From positions 62,001 through 126,000 of the forward strand of contig JADHYV010000046.1 of assembly GCA_027604705.1 (NCBI GenBank): a stretch of DNA of 64,000 bases, in the 5' to 3' direction. How positions within the stretch are numbered: position 1 is the first letter of the stretch; every line of letters begins with the position of its first letter. This DNA comes from Allomyces arbusculus. Its lineage: Eukaryota > Blastocladiomycota > Blastocladiomycetes > Blastocladiales > Blastocladiaceae. Shown here piece after piece: positions 43,938 to 55,501 of the stretch. The notes under the pieces were generated by a model. The model did not search any database and had not been told where the DNA came from. It saw nothing but the letters and a program-made list of their open reading frames with translations. A program made the position numbers and the translations under genes.

Positions 43938-45322
43938 ATGTCCGGCCGCATCGCCGCAGTCCCCGCCGTGAACCGTGCCGGTCAAGCCACGCTCGCGCCG
44001 ACCAAAGTGCAGCGATACTGGCGCGGCAAGGCGCCCGCCAATGTCCACGAGTCTGAGGACGACGACGAGGACGATGAAGAGCATGTCGACGACGATGACG
44101 ACGACCATCGCCCGTCTCGCGCGACCACGGGGCTCTCGTTTGGTCGCCGGATCGACCTGGACGCGTCTATCGCAAAGCCTCCTGCCGCACCCGTGAACCA
44201 CGTCGACGCTACGGCCGACCGCCGATTGCAGCGACTCCAGCAGGCGGCGCAGGGCGGGCGCACGCGGAGGCGGTCATCGGATGATGAGGATGAGCCTAGC
44301 GGTGCGCGCCGGTCGCGCGCGCCGGTCGTGGTGGAGCGCTCGCGGCGTCGTCGGATGAGCGACTCGGAGGAAGAGGAGATGGACAGGATGCAGGACGTGC
44401 GAGAAAAGCTGCGGCATGAGCCCGAAGCGGTTGTGCCGGAGAAAATGGACGTGTCTGGGGAGGAGGAAAGCGAAGAGTCGAGCGAGGAAGAGTCTGAGTC
44501 GGAGGAGGAGGCGCCCGCACCGATGCCGCGACTCAAGCCTGTGTTCGTGCCAAAGTACGTTTTCCATTGAGTAATACCGCTGTGTTCATTCGTTTCACGT
44601 CGAAACTGACCTGATCATTTCCGCTCGATAGACACAAGCGCGTCACCACACCGGCACTAGTTGACCCGGCGGCCGAAGACGAAGACGCTGCGTACTCTCG
44701 CAACAAGGAGCAGCGCCGGCTCGAGTCCCGCGCACTGCTTGAAGCCGAAATCAAACGCGAACTCGCAGCCGCAGCCGCAGCCACGCAATCGACGCTCGAC
44801 GTGGATGACACCGACGGGCTCGACCCTGACGCCGAGTTCGCAGCCTGGGAGGAGCGCGAGCTCGCTCGACTGCGCCGATCCGCCGACGAACGGCGCGCCT
44901 ACGAGCAAGAACTCGCCGAGCGCGAGCGGTTTGCCAACATGACGGCCGAGGAACGCGAAGAGTATGCGCGGCAAGTGCAGCTCGAAAAGGAGGCCGCGCA
45001 AAAGGACAAGCCAAAAATCAAGTTTCTGCAAAAGTACTACCACAAGGGCGCGTTCTACCTCGACGAAGGGCGCGACTTGCTCAACCGCAATTACAACGAG
45101 GCCACGGGCGACGATATGGTCAACCGCGAGGCGTTGCCCGAGGTTCTTCAGCGCCGCAATTTCGGCAAGTCGGGCCAGTCCAAGTGGACGCACTTGGCCA
45201 AGGAGGACACGTCGAGTAAAGACGCGGCGTGGTTTGCGGACCGCGACCTGGTCGCCCGGTATGACCGCAAGCGCGGTGGGATGGGCGATATCGACCAGCC
45301 GTACAAGCGGCGGAGAGGATGA
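43938..45322 (+). CDS. MFAP1: Spliceosomal protein MFAP1
   Basis: MFAP1 is a component of the spliceosomal B complex that works with Prp38. Two exons, 43938-44554 and 44632-45322, give 435 aa, close to the human 439 aa. The start VQRYWRGKAP is the family N-terminus (KVxRYxPGKxP). Acidic tracts and long charged helices follow (ERELARLRRSADERRAYEQE). The highly conserved C-terminus is present: FLQKYYHKGAFYLDE, NYNEATGDDMVNREALPEVL, RNFGKSGQSKWTHLAKEDT and a closing KRRRG. It lies tail-to-tail with HRQ1, with only 61 bp between the stop codons. The 43620-43937 stretch in front holds nothing recognisable except its promoter. Confidence 0.96.
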
Positions 45323-45383
45323 GATGTGCATGCCGATGAAGCCGTTGGAAATACAAAATCTAAACAACATTAATCGGCCTGAT

Positions 45384-48300
45384 TTATTGATCTTCCTCCA
45401 AAAGCGGGGTCGCAGCGAGGTCCTGCTCCACGGTTTCCTGGCCCTCAGAGGGGCCAGCGCCAGCATCATCTTCGCAATTGCCATCCACCCCCTCCGTTCC
45501 ACCCAAGAGCAAATCCGCGAGGAGGATCGCACGCGCCTTGTCGTGCAGCTCGTTGCGGTGCGTGCACGACCTCCACAAAATGCACTCAGGGCACCCCACC
45601 TCGCACGGACACGCGGCCATCAACTGCCTCGCGGCAAGCACAGCGTCCTCGCCCCGCTCCCACGCGCGACGTGATGTCCCGACCGCCGTCGCCGCCCGAT
45701 CAAACACGGTCAGCCGGAACGGCCGCGCGCGAGTCGAGTCAATCCCGCGACACTCGCACGCGACGGACGCAGGCGCAACCACACTCGACTCGTCGGTCGG
45801 TGCCGAGGCCGATACGACCGACGGCAGCGCATGCAGGATCGCGTGGTTGAGCGAGTGCAGCGGCGCGTACGCGGCGTTGGTGCCCGTCGCGGAATTCGAG
45901 GGGCACCCGAGCGCGCGGACGAGGTCGGTGGGAATGTCGATCCACCATGCCGACGAGGTGCGGGACATGGGCGGCGATTTGAGCTCGACCGTGTCGAGGA
46001 TGCTGCGCGTCGCGAGGTCAATCTTGTGGTACCCGTAGACCATGGTCGTGACTGGAAGATCCGGATCGGGTGGACAGGTGAGCAAATGGGGTGCGGCGGG
46101 CGAGGACGCGAAAATACACTTTACGTACGCTCGACAGGGCCAAACGCGCTCACAACACGGCCCATGGGCCGCGACGCGACCGTGCGAATCGGATCGGCAT
46201 TGGTAAAGTCTCTGTCGGGAGGGAAGTCATTCTCAGCACCAACTACCAATCAGCATTGAGGGTGGTGGAGAATACGGACTGACACGACGTGTACCAGGTC
46301 GCCGACGTGAAACGGACGTTGGCAATCATTTTCTCGGGGCTCACATTAATGATCGAATAGCTCTTGCCTTGGTGAAGAAAGATGCCGCCTGCCATCATCA
46401 AATTGGTCAGACACTTGCCCACAAGAGGAGCAAAATATGATCAAAGTACCATTGTAGAGAGTGAACGGAGCGCGGAATCCCTCGACGTATTCAAGAATGA
46501 CGCCTGGCGGGCGCGTCACGTCAACGATAGCAAAAGAGTCGCTTGGAATTGCGCGAATCGACACGCGATGCGACGGGAACATTTCGCGCGCTTCCCATCG
46601 CTAATTCAACCAATTCGTGAGCTGCCGGCCGTCCGACAGCAGGTAAAGACGAGCCGCACCTGGTTGTTGCCTTGAGTGAGCCGCTTCTCCAAGGGCTCCT
46701 GAAAGTCGAACCCAGCCAGCGCCGGCTCGTTGTCGGGGTCGATCGGAAGCTCAAACGCGGCGCAGACGAGATGCGCCTCGACCAAGGCCGGATAACGCGG
46801 GTCCATGGCCACGGCAGGCACTTGCGCATCCCAGATCCGCTCCGGATTGCGCGCGTAAAATTGGTCGAGCGGGTTCGCGTCTGGGACCAGGATCGACAGA
46901 CTGTCGCGTGTGCGTCGACCCGCACGGCCCGCTTGTTGCTTCTACGACCCGACCAACGAGCGTCAGTGATGATCGCGAACAGTATCAGCAAGCCGAGAAA
47001 ACGCACCATGGCCGCAATACCCGGAAACCCGACGTGGATTACGGCATCGATCCCACCAATATCAATCCCGAGCTCGAGCGCGTTCGTCGCGACCACGCCC
47101 ACTAGCTCCCCACTCGCGAGCGCCTGCTCGGTCCGGCGGCGCTCTTCCGGGTGGTACCCGCCGCGGTAACTCCGCACACGGTCCAGAATCGCCGTCATGC
47201 CTGGCCGTCCGGTAATGTGCTTGAACAGCAGCTCGCATGCCGCGCGGTACTTAGCAAACGCGACCGTCTTGATATTGCGCGTCGTCAAGTACTGAAAGAC
47301 GGCAGCAGCCTCGTCGAGCGAACTCGCACGCGCGACGAGCCCGTTGGTGCGCGGTGCGAGCGAGTTGAGAGCGGGCGGGTTCCAGATGACAGTCGCGCGT
47401 TGGCCGTGCGGCGAGCCGTCCTCCCTGATGTGCGTGAACTCCGTGCCAAAGAGATCGTGCGCGTGCTCTTCCTAAATTCATTTGGGGTCCCGCCCGTGCG
47501 TCAATTAACCATGAAGCGAATGTAACTGGCAGGTTCAGACAAAAGTGATAACGGACCGCGTTACCGATCGTGGCCGAGCAAGCAATATACTGGACGTGCA
47601 GATTCTGGTAATAGTCGGTCAAGCGACGCAGACGGCGGAAAATCCACGCGCACTAGGTGATAATTCGTCAGGATCTCGGGTGGGCTTTGATAAGCGCTCT
47701 CCACCCAAAGAAAGCGTACGTGTGATCCAAACACACCGTGGTAAGCGTGCACTTCGTCGACGACGACATACTTCAAGTGCATCAGGAACTGGCTCCACTC
47801 GTGCGCGTTGGGCATGATCGTGATGTGCAACATGTCCGGGTTGGTCAGCAAGATGTGCGCCCTTTCGCGGATCGCGGCACGGTCTGCTGCGGGCGTGTCG
47901 CCGTCGTATGTCGCAATCTGCACCCATTCGGCCAAGTGCGGGCATGACTGGATCATGGCACGAAACGCAAGAAGCTGGTCCTGAGCGAGGGCCTTGGTCG
48001 GACACACATAGAGGAATCGCGCGCTGCGGTCGTGCTCGAGAGCGTGCAGGATCGGAACGTGGTAGACGAGCGACTTTCCCGACGAGGTCGACGTGGAAAT
48101 GATAATGTGTTCGCCGGCGAGAATGGACGAGATGGCCGCGGCTTGATGCAAGTACGGCTTCTGAATGCCCTTGAAGTTGACGAGCGCCTGCTGCAGCCGT
48201 GGTGAATCGAACGGCCAAGGGGCCGATTGCGCGGCGCGCGCGGGTGAAACGTTGGTGGCCGTGATTTGGTGCTTGTAGAACGGCTGGGTCGTGATCTCAT

Positions 48301-49246
48301 CCCAGATGGCAAACACGGAATTGGGCGGGGTTGCGTCGGCGTCCGGGTTGGCTGCTGCCGTCAGGGACACGAGAGACGGTGGACAAGCTTGTTCTTGCTC
48401 TTTCCACGAGTCATCGGGCAGAAGCGACATGATGGCGCTCGCGAGCGCGGTCTCCGGGTCCAGGTTCTGGACGTGAGAAAAGATGAGCGTGCATCCAAGG
48501 GAAAAGAGTCGGTCAACTGCGAGTCTACACACCGCCACGGCACAATTCTTGACAAACCGGTCAATGGCCGAGCTAAAAGCCTTGTTGCGGGCCTCGACGA
48601 GCTTAACCAGCTGCTTGGCCTGCGAGGTGGCCGCGTTGAGCCGCACCGTATCCTTGAAATAAATGGCGAGATCCATGGGGACATTGGCGGGATGGAGCGA
48701 CCGGAGTGGATTGTGCGCGGCCACGTCGTCGGCATAGACGTGCTGATAGCTGCTGCTGTTGCTGCCGTCATCGGGTGCCGTCCATGCCATGTCAACGAGA
48801 TCTGGGGCCAAGTGCAAAATGGCGCGGGCATGGTCCAGCGTCATGGCCACGCCGGCGGTCTGGTCGACGGCCGTCTTGAGCTTGGCAAAGGTGAGGGCAA
48901 CGCCTCGTGTGGCAAGGAAGCTACCGGTCGTGTTGAGCGCGGCAAAGACGCGTGCTAGCTCATTGAGCGATGCCGGCCAGGTCGGGGTTGGCGCGGGCTG
49001 CGCGTCGGCACTTGTACCACCTGCGCCAGCTGTCCCGCTGCTCTTGCGTGGTGCCGCCCTTGCTGAATTGCTCCCGCCCCGCCGCGCACGCTTGGCCGAC
49101 GGTGGAGGTGGGGCTAATGCGCGTGGTGCCGATGATCCCGTGCCGACGCCATGGTTGCCCGTCTCGTCGGGCAGGCCAGCGTCGCGAGCAGACGGCGCGG
49201 CACGGGCGCGCTTCTTCTTGCTGATTGGAACGGTTTGCTGCTCCAT
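45384..49246 (-). CDS. HRQ1: Hrq1-type RecQ-family DNA helicase
   Basis: Hrq1 is a 3-prime to 5-prime helicase for repair of DNA crosslinks, related to human RECQL4. Eight exons: 49246-47720, 47652-47557, 47471-47007, 46941-46660, 46600-46450, 46388-46280, 46211-46129 and 46051-45384, total 1126 aa. The N-terminal ~350 residues are poorly conserved, with a basic [10 protein letters not shown] near the start. The helicase core has motif I with Lys391 in TSSGKS, DEVH at 497-500, CSATIGN, HVGFPG and QQAGRAGRR. The C-terminal zinc-binding domain (the DUF1998/MrfA type) has four Cys in [16 protein letters not shown]. The joins restore family motifs: GVFGSH to FRRLRRL, and ATIGNA to EEHAHDLFG. Two introns start with GTCCGT. 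Confidence 0.95.
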
Positions 49247-49312
49247 GATTGGAGCTGCCGTCGTCGGCCTTGGAAAACTCGGCGATGAGGCACGGCGACG
49301 GAGCTCGCGTCA
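49247..49312. promoter_or_regulatory. 66-bp bidirectional promoter, HRQ1/giant helical protein
   Basis: The start codons of two divergent genes are only 66 bp apart, so promoters must overlap the coding region or the true start of the plus-strand gene lies further in (for example the ATG at 49562). Confidence 0.5.
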
Positions 49313-52300
49313 ATGAGCAGGAGTGTGACTCAATTGTCGCTTGGAGCGGCCCACGCGCCAGTGGCGTGGTGCGGCATCGCCATCTACTCGATCGCTTCGC
49401 CACGCTGCACTCGTGTTCGACATGCTCGACCAAGCTGGCGACCTCCACGTCCTCCGCGACGCACGGTCACTGTGCAGCCTGTGCCGATTACGGCGACCAC
49501 GAACCCCTCGCAGCACGCTCGTGCTGTATCCGCCCGCGACTTGGACCAGCAGCAGCTCTTCATGGCCGGCCCACGCGCAACGTCGGCCGCGACTGCGGCA
49601 TCGCTTCCCCCGCTCGACAAGGCGCTGGCCCTGCGCCTGGCCGCCAACGTGCCCAACGTCGTCCACCATGCCGCGCTCGACGTTCTCCGCAGCCGTGCGC
49701 ACGGCCTTGCGCACCTGCTGGTGTTCTTAAAGGCCACGTCCACGTCGGATCTCGCGCGCCACGTCGTCTGCCTGGTCCTGCGCCGCAATTTACTCGCCGA
49801 TCGCGACGCTGTGGCCGTACGCACGACCTTGGTCACGCTGAGCGCATTGTTGCCGCACTGGCCAGCATCGTCGGCCGCCGTGGCCACGGGCACGCGTACG
49901 CTCGTCGACTTGTGGGCCGCCGCCCCGCTGCACGCCAAGATCTTCAAGGCCGAGCCGCTTGCGAACCCGCTTGTTGCCGTGCTCGACGAAAGTCCTGATC
50001 TGGCCGGCCCAATTGCTACCTGCATCGAGAAACTCGTCAAGTTGCGCCAAGCCGTCGACCACGACCTCGCAGCGCGTCTTGCGCCCGTGTTGGGCCGCAT
50101 GGTGCTGTTCCCGAACGTGTTGCTCGGACCGACGCCGCTGCCCAAGCGGTTCGCCGTTTCACTGCTTCATCTCGTCGACTTGACGCTCGACATGCTCGCA
50201 CGCGCCCACGACGATTCCGAAGCGACCGGTCTGATCCAGTCGAGTTTGGTCAAATGGTCGCTCGCGCAGTGCAGTATTTCCACGGAACGCGACCCGCAGC
50301 GCATCTCCTGGCTCACGCATCTCGTCACGGGCTCCGTGGAGCGCCTCTCCGACACTGACATCGACTGGATTTTGACCGTGACGTGTTTACTCCTCGTTGA
50401 CCTCGCTGAACGTCGTCACCAGCAGCTCGATTGCACCGACCATTTGACGGCACTCATGCACGTTCTGGACACTCACCCGGACCTCGATGTGCCGCTGTCG
50501 TTGCTGTTCCCGGTCGTTGCCTATGCGCTTCTCGATTCGGCGCTTGACGATACGCTATTCGTCCCACTGCTCACGCACTTGACAGCGTGCCTCGCGCACG
50601 TGTCGACTATTGCCGAATGGCACGCGGCCCAGACGCTCGTGATCCCGATCCTGCAACTGCAAGCCGATCCACTCCAGAACGTGCGCGAGGCTGCAGCAGC
50701 CTGGCTCGCGACCCTCGATTCGCTTGCTGCCGATAATCTGGCCCAAACCCCTGCCGACGGCAGCGCGACCATGACGCTCCCGCCCGCGTTCCCGCGCGGC
50801 CTGCTCACCTCGATCGGCATCACGGCCGAGCTCCTCGCCGGCACGCCACAACTCGCTCCGCACGCGCCGCACCGCATCCTGCACGTTCCTGGCGCGTTCA
50901 TGCGCGACCACGCTGTGACCATGGCCATGATCACGACCAGCGACCTGGCCGCGCGCGACGTGCACGCGCATCACCTGCTGCTCTTTTGGCTGCACCACTT
51001 ACGCACGGCGTCGGGCCCCGAGGCCGTTGCGATTGTGCAGCGCGGGTTCCCGGCGCTTATCGAGCCCAAACACGTCATGGTCGCGTCCAAGGTTCTCGCC
51101 TTGCTCACGCACTGGGCCAAGGCGCACGCGACAATGCCGGTGCTCGCGACCTCGGCCATGATCGCGCTGCACCGCGCATGGCTCGCGTGGCCGCGGGCGT
51201 TTGCGTCGTTTAAGGACGCGGTCGTCTACTACTTGAGTTCGCAAAAGGTCCTGCGCGCGAAAGGTGGGCGCGTCGATGCCGAGCTTGAAGTGACTGTCGC
51301 TGGGCTGGTCCTCGATGTGGTCAAGTCGCGTCCGCAGGAGCTCGGCGACGAGGCAATTGTCTTGATCCACCGGCTCGCTGATTTGCCGCGACTGCACCCG
51401 TTGTCGCTGCGGCTCGTTGTCCAGGCGTGCCGCCACGGCGCGCAGGCGCGGCTGTTCGATGCGGCGGCCGTGTGGAATGTGGTGGTCGCCCCGCTGGCGC
51501 GCGAAATTCTCACCGATCCCGACCAGCTGTTTGACACGCACGCGCAGCTGCTCTACCTTGACATTGTCGCGTTCATCCCGCACATTGACGCTGAGACGCT
51601 GCGTGTGCAGGCGTGCGAGGAAGTGATTTATCCTTTCCTGCCGTTCCCAGCCGTCGTCGACCACATTGACACGGACGAGGAGACGGGCGAGGAGTGGGAA
51701 GTGTTCAAGCCCAAGGCCGAGAATGCGCCCGACCGGATCGCGGCCATGGCTGTGGCCGCATTGCCAGCGCTCCCGCTCGAAGAGGTTGCGCAAATGATTC
51801 CCACAACGATCCCAGAGACGGCGGCGATTATTATCCGCGGGATCCAGGCCGAGGACCAGGAGACGGCTGACGCGCACGCGACACTGTTGGCGTGGCTTGT
51901 GCATACCGAGGTTGATGGACTGCCGCGCAGTCTGTTCTTTGGGCGTGGCATGGACGTGCCGGCCGCCGCGAGTCTGGAGGAGCAGTCGAAGCGCGTCAAG
52001 GCCGCGCTGTTTGATGTGCATGACGCCAAGGTCAAGATTGCCGAATTGTGCGCGAAGCCGCCGGCCGTGATTTCCAACTCGGCGTTGGGTGCGTACTTTA
52101 TATTTTCCGCGGTGACGTTTTTGTGCACTTTGGTCCACTCCTGACATGGCATCGCATGGAGTGTCGATTTTGCCCGTCGCGCCCGCCCTCGACAACCACG
52201 CCACTGCGAGCATTCTCGGCTCGTTTGACCACCATATGATGATCCGGCTGCTGGCGATCCCGTTCTACCTCGCGCACTTCCAGCGGCACCTCAAGTCGAC

Positions 52301-54856
52301 GACCCCCGTCGCCGCGCTCTTTGGCAAGTACCTCGACGCGTTCCTCGTGACGGCCATGTCGCCCAACGAAAAGGGGAACGCGCTCTACGCGCTCACGGCG
52401 CTCGTGCACGTGCTGCACGCACTGCGCCGGCCCGATGCCGTCTCGTACTCGGACTTCCTCGTGAGCATTCTCGCACACCGGTTTGTCGAGGGCGAGGAGG
52501 CGCAAGTCGCGGACGCATCCAAGCTCGGCGTGTCGGGCGATTTGCTGAACAAGTGCCTGACGCGCGATCGCGCTGAGGCTGAGAGCGATGAAGTGCGCGC
52601 GGCAGTCGCGCTCTGCTGGGGTTACTTGGCGCCCGTGGCGGCGAGCGATGCGCTCATGGCCAAGGTCGCGGCGCAAATGATGGCGGCTGTCGAGCAGCCG
52701 AGGTACACCTCCATGTGCTTGGCTCGACACCATGTCCAGCAACACCTAACCGAGATTCATGTAGTGACTGGAACGGGTTCGCGTCGGCCTTTGCGCTTTG
52801 CATGCTCTACTGCCACCGCAATACGGCGCGCACGCAAACGCAGTCGCTCAAGTACTTGACCTCCATCCACGACTTTTTGCTCCAGCACGCGACCGACCAG
52901 ATCGCGTTTTTGCCCATCAAGAAAGCCGTCGGCCTCGCCATGGGCATCGCCTACCTCCTTGGCCAAAAACCCACACTCGTGCCCGACGCAATCCTCGACG
53001 TGGCTCGTGAAGCTGTGCGCACGTTCCCAACCGACCCGGCCGTCCCGCTTCGTGCCGCATGCGCGAGCTGGATACTCGCATACACAAACCAGACCAATGA
53101 TGCCGCCCTGCTCCTTGACCTGCACGCGGCGCTGCAGACCGTGGCCGTCTCGGACCTCTACATGCTGAGCCACATGATGCTCGCGATTGCACACGCGCGT
53201 GCGACCGATGCGGCGCAGTGCCGCAGCGCGCTGAACGAGCACCTGACGGCCATGACGCAACAGGGCACCTCGCCGATCCTGAAAATGAACCATGCGCTCG
53301 CCGCGTTTGCCGCCGTCGGGCTCGACTTTATTGACCCGATGGCGTCGGCGCGTGGGGACGACGTGGTCGTGGCGACCGCGCCGTACCTACCGGTCCTGCT
53401 CGACGTGGCCGGGGTCGCTGCCAAGATCACGAATTCGCGGCTCGCGAAAGTGTGTCTCCCGCTGCTTGCGTGGACACTGCACCTGTGGGACACGACGGAC
53501 GCGGCGGCGGCGCCGGTCGAGCGGATCACGGTCAAGGAACCGACGAATTTGAACCGGTTCCTGCTCGACTCGAATTATTTGCGGCACGTGTTTGATGCGT
53601 TTGCAAAGTGTCCGAAGCATGCGTTGCCGATGCTGCTCAAGGGGGTCACGGTCGCACACCCTCTCCCACTCGTGGACTGGTACCCGGTGTTGCAGCAGGT
53701 CGCGGGGGTCGACAAGGATATGGCGTGGACGTTTGCTGCGAGCAATGCGGCGTCGTCGTACTCGTGCCTCGATTACTTGCAGGACGGCGTGTTGGGGGTC
53801 GACAAGGACGGCGCACAGTGGCACCGCGCTGTCGGTGAGCAGGGGCTCGGCGTGCTGCTCGACCTCGCGGGCGTGCGTAAGGTGGCCGTCGAGCAGCGTG
53901 GTCGCAAGGGTGCGATCGTCGCCGTCTCCGAGGACCGAATCCTCGACGTCGTCTCAACACTTTTGCGCGCGCTCTTTGACGACCCCGCCGCAGCCGCCGG
54001 GATCGACGACTGGGACTACGTGCAGACGCAGTTCCTGGCGACTCTCGCGGCACACATTCCCGACAAGCCCGCGACGGGCGGCGTCGTGCACCATCTCGCG
54101 CAACTCATGAACGACTTTTATTCACGGCACGCGACGTTGTCGATCGAGCAGCGCGAGCACGTGACGCGCGCGTTCGTGCACTCGTTTGCGTGGTACGATA
54201 CGGTGGTCGCGGGCAAGAACAAGAAACTGCTCGTGCACGCGCTCGTCACGGTCGTGCATCTGCTGCGCGCCGGCCGAACCGTGCCGGCCCACTTGACCGC
54301 CGACGGGGTGCTCGCACAGTGCATTCACGTAGCGTTGCTCGAAACGGACCGCGCCGACGTGCACGCGTTCTTGCTAGACACGGTCCGTGTTGCGATTGAG
54401 GGCGCATGCGTGCCTACGGAACGCGCTAAATCCATGGCGCCCGCTGACGTGGCCGCGGCAAACCGACAATTGCGTGCGTCAGCTACGGTCGAGTGGATGG
54501 TGCGCGTGCTCGACTTGTGCACGCTCGTCGCGACGGATCCGGCGCTTGGGGCTGGCGCGACCGCGGGCGTATTTTCGATGCAACAGATGGCGCTGGTCGA
54601 TATGGCGTTGCGACACTACCTGTTGGGTCTGGTCGGGCGGATGGCGGTCGATGAGGTCGCGTGGCGCGGTGAGGTTGCACTCGAGTTGCAGGCGATGCTC
54701 GCGCGCGTGCCGGATCAAAAGACAATCAATGGCGTGTTGCGGCGCGTCGCGCAGTTGGCCGCGGGACACCGCAAATGGGCCGGGGTCGTGAATGCGTTAT
54801 TGGCTCGGATGCGGTACACGGAGGAGGGGATGGCGCGGTGGAACCAGCAGCTGTGA
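49313..54856 (+). CDS. Giant alpha-helical (HEAT-like) protein, possibly focadhesin-like
   Basis: Three exons, 49313-52088, 52162-52702 and 52765-54856, encode about 1802 aa. The sequence is almost entirely amphipathic helices rich in Leu, Ala, His and Asp, as in HEAT/ARM solenoids. Examples are SLLHLVDLTLDMLARAH, DEAIVLIHRLADLPRLHPL and ALYALTALVHVLHALRR. No signal peptide, catalytic motif or membrane segment is seen. Size and composition are close to focadhesin (human 1801 aa), which partners the SKI RNA-decay complex, but I cannot confirm this by motif. Other large HEAT proteins remain possible. The first ~85 residues are Arg/Pro-rich and unlike the rest; translation may begin at an internal ATG. 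Both introns are phase-consistent and short (73 and 62 nt). Confidence 0.85.
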
Positions 54857-55501
54857 GCGTGAACGAGCGAGGTCGGGTGGAAAAGGTGATGGAGCACGAG
54901 ATGTACCCAAAAGATTAATGCGTTTTTCCAGACCTTGGATGTTGTCAGTCGAACAGACGTGCCAGCACGCACGACGTTTGACCTGCTTAACCGGCGCCAG
55001 CAGATCCAACGAAAGAACGAACAGAGATCTCTACCGCGTCTGGCCTCTTGAGTCGCTCGGTCTTGGCCTCGTCGACTCCCGTTCAAACAATTCAGAAGCA
55101 ATCCTCACTCATTTTGGTGTGATCGAGATTTGAGTCCGGTTTCGCAGTGCGCCGGTTTGCTGACAGTGTCAGGCCTGTCGCAAAGCAGCGTGACCGCGAC
55201 GATCTGCATGCTTTTGCAATCTGGCTGCACAAGCGGCCGCCGCCGACGCCAGCAGCAGCAACAGGCCGTCAGCAGCCCCAGCACCGCGACGACGCGCACG
55301 CGGACAAGTTGAAGTTGACGCACACGACGAGCTCGCCACGCGTCCCAATCCCTCTGTCAAGCAGCAACATTGACGGCCGCCACCGCGCCATCCACGTCCA
55401 CCCGAACACAACCGCCAACCGCCAACGTCCGCGGCAGCTCTGCAACCGCACCCCGCTTCACGCGCCTTGGACCAACGCTCCTCCCCAAGTCCAACCAAAC
55501 C
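54857..55501. other. Spacer before ATG7
   Basis: This 645-bp spacer contains the 3-prime end of the helical-protein gene and the ATG7 promoter. A CAGCAGCAACAG stretch near 55250 is the only low-complexity feature. No gene is supported. Confidence 0.45.
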
